Assembly: GCA_023700845.1 (NCBI GenBank)
Contig: JAMPYD010000047.1
Location: 1 to 9,534, forward strand
DNA length: 9,534 nucleotides
Origin: Elusimicrobiota bacterium
GTDB lineage: Bacteria; Elusimicrobiota; Elusimicrobia; UBA1565; UBA9628
Direction of reading: 5' to 3'
Shown here: positions 7,068 to 9,534 of the stretch, piece by piece
Layout of the letters: each line of letters starts with the position of its first letter
How positions within the stretch are numbered: the stretch's first letter is position 1
The notes under the pieces: model-generated
Databases searched by the model: none
Seen by the model: the letters and a program-made list of their open reading frames with translations, nothing else
Told to the model about the DNA's origin: nothing
Position numbers and translations under genes: made by a program

Positions 7068-8065
7068 GCGGCGGCCGCGCCCTGGCCTTTCATGACCTTC
7101 ACGTTGAAGTAGCGGGGATCGGTGAGGCTGCCGGGCAGCTTGCCGGTTTTGAACGCGCGGCACAGATCCCGGATCGCGTCTTCGACCGTGCGTTTGGGCC
7201 GGAATCCCAGGTCGCGCGTGATTTTTCCGGACGAAACATGATAAGAGCGCAGGTCGTCGGTCGGGCTCGTGACGATCTCAATCGGGGGCTTGCCCGGGAA
7301 CTCCTTCTCGACGATCGCCTTGACCATGACGGCCAGGTCGGCGACGGTGTGGTTCTCGTAGCCCGCGTTCCAGATCCCGCCGTCGATCTTCTCGGCCGGC
7401 AGGGCCAGCAGCTCGACGTACAGGTTGGCGATGTCGTCGATGTGGATGTTCGGCCGCTTCTGGGAGCCGCCGAACACGGTGATCTTGCCGGTGTTGACCG
7501 CCAGGTTCGTCAGGATGTTGACCGCGAGGTCCAGGCGCGTGCGCGGCGAGTAGCCGCACACCGTCGCGGGGCGAATGACGCAGGCCGTGAAGCCCGGCTT
7601 CTTGAGGCGGGCCAGGACGTCCTCGCACATGGCCTTGAACTTGCTGTAGTCGGTCAGCGGCTTGAGGGGATGGTTCTCGTCGACGTTCGGCGACTCGCTG
7701 ACGCCGTAGACGGAGCTCGAGGAGGCGTAGATGAAGCGCTTGACGCCGGCGGCCTGGCAGGCGAGGACCATCGGCTCGAAGCAGTCGAAATTGATGGACT
7801 TGCCCAGCGCGGGGTCCAGCTCGAAGCTGGGGTCGTTGGAGATGCAGGCGAGATGGATCACGGCTTCGCAGCCCTTCACGGCGGCGGCGAAGGAGGGGGT
7901 GTCCCGGAGGTCCGCCTTGACCGTCTTCAGCCGGGGGTGGGAGCCGAGGCCCTCGGCCCCGTAGTACATGATGTCGTACGCGACGACTTCGTGTCCCGCT
8001 TCCAATAGCTTGGGGACGAGGACGCAGCCGACATAGCCGGCGGCGCCGGTGACGAGGACTTTCAT
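7064..8065 (-). CDS. NAD-dependent epimerase/dehydratase (extended SDR), first gene of the sugar operon
   Basis: A 333-aa extended SDR, different in subfamily from the next gene. It has GAAGYVG at 7-13, D31 at the end of strand 2 (NAD preference), the serines of YASSSSVYG (113-121), the catalytic pair Y140/K144 (YSKFK), and the substrate-binding run RPATVCGYSPRTRLD (165-179) followed by RPNIHIDDI. It presumably epimerises, reduces or dehydrates a nucleotide-linked sugar. It ends in a short Ala tail whose TGA overlaps the next ATG. It is the first gene behind the promoter at 8107-8135, with a predicted leader of about 35 nt. No Shine-Dalgarno sequence is visible upstream: the leader just before the ATG is CCCTCCCCCCT, so initiation may be leader-independent or use a weak AGG. 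Confidence 0.9.
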   Translation of the reverse strand: MKVLVTGAAGYVGCVLVPKLLEAGHEVVAYDIMYYGAEGLGSHPRLKTVKADLRDTPSFAAAVKGCEAVIHLACISNDPSFELDPALGKSINFDCFEPMVLACQAAGVKRFIYASSSSVYGVSESPNVDENHPLKPLTDYSKFKAMCEDVLARLKKPGFTACVIRPATVCGYSPRTRLDLAVNILTNLAVNTGKITVFGGSQKRPNIHIDDIANLYVELLALPAEKIDGGIWNAGYENHTVADLAVMVKAIVEKEFPGKPPIEIVTSPTDDLRSYHVSSGKITRDLGFRPKRTVEDAIRDLCRAFKTGKLPGSLTDPRYFNVKVMKGQGAAAA

Positions 8066-8089
8066 AGGGGGGAGGGCCTGTTTTGCGGG

Positions 8090-8108
8090 ATGTTCAACTT
8101 GTGAACAT
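8090..8108. promoter_or_regulatory. Perfect inverted repeat over the predicted transcription start (putative operator)
   Basis: ATGTTCA-N5-TGAACAT is a perfect 7-bp inverted repeat with a 5-nt centre. It overlaps the last bases of the -10 element and is centred on the predicted start site, the classic place for a repressor. It is not followed by a T-tract in the direction of the operon or of the radical SAM gene, so a terminator reading is less likely. The regulator is not identifiable; no transcription factor gene lies in the window. Confidence 0.55.
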
Positions 8109-8135
8109 TATATCGATTTTTGTGGTGTACGGCAA
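8107..8135 (-). promoter_or_regulatory. Sigma70-type promoter for the seven-gene operon
   Basis: On the minus strand there is TTGCCG (-35, 8130-8135), a 17-nt spacer, and a perfect TATAAT (-10, 8107-8112). The spacing is ideal. It faces the SDR gene at 8065, and transcription should start near 8100. The gap is markedly more AT-rich than the flanking coding DNA. This means the operon can be transcribed independently of the radical SAM gene upstream. Confidence 0.75.
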
Positions 8136-8152
8136 CGCGAACCGGAGGGGAA

Positions 8153-9217
8153 TCAGACGAAGTCGGCGTGTTCGGGGTCGAGGCCTAGAAACTCCTCGAT
8201 CAGGAGATTCTTGGAGTGGGAGACGCAGTGGTGGGTGCAGTCGCGGGAGGGGTCGAGGGATTGCATCTGGGCCTTGTTCTCGGCGGAGAACCAGAAGTCC
8301 TTGAAGGACCGCTCCTTGATGGAGCCGAGGCGTCCGAGGTCCGTGTAGGCCTTGTCCTGGCAGGTGTAGACGACGGAGTCGGCGCCGATGACGGTCAGGA
8401 ATTGGAGGTACGCGCAGCGCTTGTAGGCCTTGTCGAAACGCTCTTCCAGGGCGTGGTAGTGGTCGATGATCTTGAAATCCTTGTCCGCGAGCTTCGCGGC
8501 GGCTTCGAGTTGGGCGCGGACCGTGCCGGTGATGGCGGCGTGATACTCGTTGTTCTCCTTGCCGGAGTTGCTCACCACGCAGCCGCTGAACTTGACGCTG
8601 GAGATGCCGGCGTCCTTGGCCTGACGGCAGAAGTCGGCGATGTGCTCCGCGTTGTCCTTGCCGACGATGAAGCTGATCCCCAGGGCGCAGCGGGAGCCGA
8701 GGCGGGCGAAGGCGGCCAGGTTTCCCATGACCTTGGCGTACTCGTCCTCGCCGACGCCGCGCGAGCGGGCGTAGCTCGGGCCGTCCCAGGCGTCGATGGA
8801 GACGCGCGCCCAGGTTCCGTGGCGGCTGAAGGCCTCCGCCGCCGCGCCCTTGAGGAGCGCGCCGTTCGTCAGAGTAGCGACCTTGACGCCGCCTTTGGCC
8901 AGGCGCTCCACGACCTGGGGCAGGCGCTGATAGAGCAGCGGCTCGCCGCCGCCGGAGAAGGTCACGGCCTTCACGCCCATGGCGATGATGTCGCCGACGA
9001 TCTCGTCCATTTTCGCGTCCGAAATCTTGTCGCGCAGCTCCATCTTGCTGCCCAGCTCGAGGTTGTCGGCTCGGTAGGCGCAGTACCAGCAGTGGTGGTT
9101 GCAGGCGTTGATGGGCTTGATGCGGATGTGGACCGGGGCGGCGACGTTGCCGTCGGCGAGGGCGCGAAGCTGGTCGGGGAAGCGTAGGGCTTTGAGGGAG
9201 CTGTATCTTTCGCGCAT
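8153..9217 (-). CDS. Radical SAM enzyme with C-terminal SPASM-like cysteine cluster
   Basis: A 354-aa protein. The [4Fe-4S]/SAM motif is CNHHCWYC (C39, C43, C46), followed by SGGGEP (88-93) for SAM binding. TLTNGALL and WARVSIDAW are the later strands of the partial TIM barrel. The C-terminal part carries C213, C268, C286, C327 and C331 in a SPASM/twitch-like spacing (TCQDKAYTDLGRLGS, then CTHHC), so at least one auxiliary Fe-S cluster is likely. I start it at ATG 9217 (MRERYSSLKALRF), giving a typical family N-terminus. ATG 9265 is also in frame but would leave one base to the divergent gene, and the extension to 9373 lies wholly over that gene. SPASM enzymes modify peptides or carry out anaerobic sugar/alcohol oxidation (BtrN, anSME). 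Beside a sugar operon, a carbohydrate substrate is plausible but unproven. Confidence 0.88.
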   Translation of the reverse strand: MRERYSSLKALRFPDQLRALADGNVAAPVHIRIKPINACNHHCWYCAYRADNLELGSKMELRDKISDAKMDEIVGDIIAMGVKAVTFSGGGEPLLYQRLPQVVERLAKGGVKVATLTNGALLKGAAAEAFSRHGTWARVSIDAWDGPSYARSRGVGEDEYAKVMGNLAAFARLGSRCALGISFIVGKDNAEHIADFCRQAKDAGISSVKFSGCVVSNSGKENNEYHAAITGTVRAQLEAAAKLADKDFKIIDHYHALEERFDKAYKRCAYLQFLTVIGADSVVYTCQDKAYTDLGRLGSIKERSFKDFWFSAENKAQMQSLDPSRDCTHHCVSHSKNLLIEEFLGLDPEHADFV

Positions 9218-9266
9218 GTGATCCGCGGTCACCGCAACATTGCGGCCAGTAAGGTAGAATAACATA
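9218..9266. promoter_or_regulatory. Divergent intergenic region with a palindrome
   Basis: These 49 bp separate the radical SAM gene (minus) from the FAD oxidoreductase (plus) and must hold at least part of both promoters. CCGCAA-CA-TTGCGG at 9232-9245 is a perfect 6-bp inverted repeat. TAGAAT at 9255-9260 is a near-consensus -10 for the plus strand, but no matching -35 is visible, and its start site would leave almost no leader. AAGG lies about 12 nt before the plus-strand ATG as a weak ribosome site. Assignment of promoters here is tentative. Confidence 0.35.
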
Positions 9267-9534
9267 ATGGAAACGCGGGATTTTCTCGTCGTGGGAGGGG
9301 GCGTTGTGGGCCTTTCGATCGCCCGCGAGCTCAAGCGCCGCCGGCCGGACGCCTCGGTCTCCCTTGTCGACAAGGAGGATGGGCCCGCGCGTCACGGAAG
9401 CGGCCGCAACAGCGGCGTGCTGCACGCCGGCTTCTACTATACCGCCGACAGCCTGAAGGCGCGCTTCACGCGGGCCGGCAATCTCGCCTGGACGGAGTTC
9501 TGCCGCGAGCGCAACCTTCCGCTGCGCGCCTGCG
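9267..9534 (+). CDS. FAD-dependent oxidoreductase, L-2-hydroxyglutarate oxidase (LhgO)-like (3' end outside window)
   Basis: The first 89 codons are visible and the gene continues past the right edge. METRDFLVVGGGVVGLSIA has the FAD-binding GxGxxG dinucleotide motif at 10-15, VSLVDKEDGPARHGSG follows with the acidic residue (D35) expected to bind ribose, and NSGVLHAGFYY plus SLKARFTRAGN are characteristic of the LhgO/DAO family. Known members oxidise L-2-hydroxyglutarate to 2-oxoglutarate at the membrane, feeding electrons to quinones. 2-Oxoglutarate is also the product when glutamate donates its amino group to DegT enzymes, but a functional link is only speculation. It is transcribed away from all other genes in the window. 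Start ATG 9267 gives the expected short N-terminus before the Rossmann motif. Confidence 0.88.
   Translation, partial: METRDFLVVGGGVVGLSIARELKRRRPDASVSLVDKEDGPARHGSGRNSGVLHAGFYYTADSLKARFTRAGNLAWTEFCRERNLPLRAC

Noticed and set aside
7238..8008. Plus-strand frame of 256 codons
   Set aside because: Antisense to the first SDR gene; no conserved motif, and no promoter or ribosome site in that orientation.
8090..8108. Palindrome read as a transcription terminator
   Set aside because: In the minus direction no T-tract follows the stem. On the plus strand there is no upstream gene to terminate. The overlap with the -10 fits an operator better.
9218..9373. N-terminal extension of the radical SAM protein to ATG 9373
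   Set aside because: The extension overlaps the start of the LhgO-like gene on the other strand, and its sequence is low-complexity Arg/Thr/Pro before the recognisable start MRERYSSLKALRF.
8094..9425. Minus-strand frame of 443 codons overlapping the radical SAM gene
   Set aside because: It is the shifted frame of the radical SAM gene, without the Fe-S cysteine motif, and would run through the promoter region at 8107-8135.
1..9534. Search for CRISPR arrays, tRNAs, insertion sequences and phage genes
   Set aside because: No direct-repeat array, tRNA-like segment, transposase motif or terminal repeats were seen. The window is filled by metabolic genes.

Overview
The window is GC-rich (about two thirds G+C by eye) bacterial DNA with almost no non-coding space. 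It looks like part of a surface-polysaccharide or other glycoconjugate biosynthesis locus. Sugar-phosphate activation, short-chain dehydrogenase, sugar aminotransferase and methyltransferase genes sit side by side on one strand. Nothing here fixes the phylum: there is no rRNA, tRNA or taxonomic marker gene, and the families present are widespread.

Layout, following transcription on the minus strand from right to left. A radical SAM/SPASM gene (8153-9217) is followed by an 87-bp gap holding a strong sigma70-type promoter and a perfect palindrome. Seven tightly packed genes come next: SDR epimerase/dehydratase A (7064-8065), SDR epimerase/dehydratase B (6057-7067), a nucleotidyltransferase-PfkB kinase fusion (4498-6060), a SAM methyltransferase (3834-4496), two tandem DegT-type PLP aminotransferases (2699-3802 and 1601-2698), and a HAD-APH fusion that runs off the left edge (1604 to <1). 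Most junctions are 4-bp ATGA overlaps, direct abutment or a 1-nt gap, so this is almost certainly one operon. At the right edge, on the plus strand, an L-2-hydroxyglutarate oxidase-like FAD oxidoreductase begins (9267 to beyond the window), diverging from the radical SAM gene across 49 bp.

How the genes may work together (inference). The operon has the enzyme classes used to make an activated sugar from a sugar phosphate by the ADP/GDP-heptose logic: kinase, HAD phosphatase, nucleotidyltransferase, then NAD-dependent epimerase. It also has tailoring enzymes that could add amino and methyl groups. The kinase-nucleotidyltransferase protein carries its domains in the opposite order to HldE, and the HAD phosphatase is fused to an aminoglycoside/choline-kinase-like phosphotransferase. 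No glycosyltransferase, flippase, polymerase or sugar isomerase lies in the window, so the final product cannot be named.

The most notable points are the two unusual fusions, the promoter/palindrome controlling the operon, and the radical SAM/SPASM enzyme beside it.
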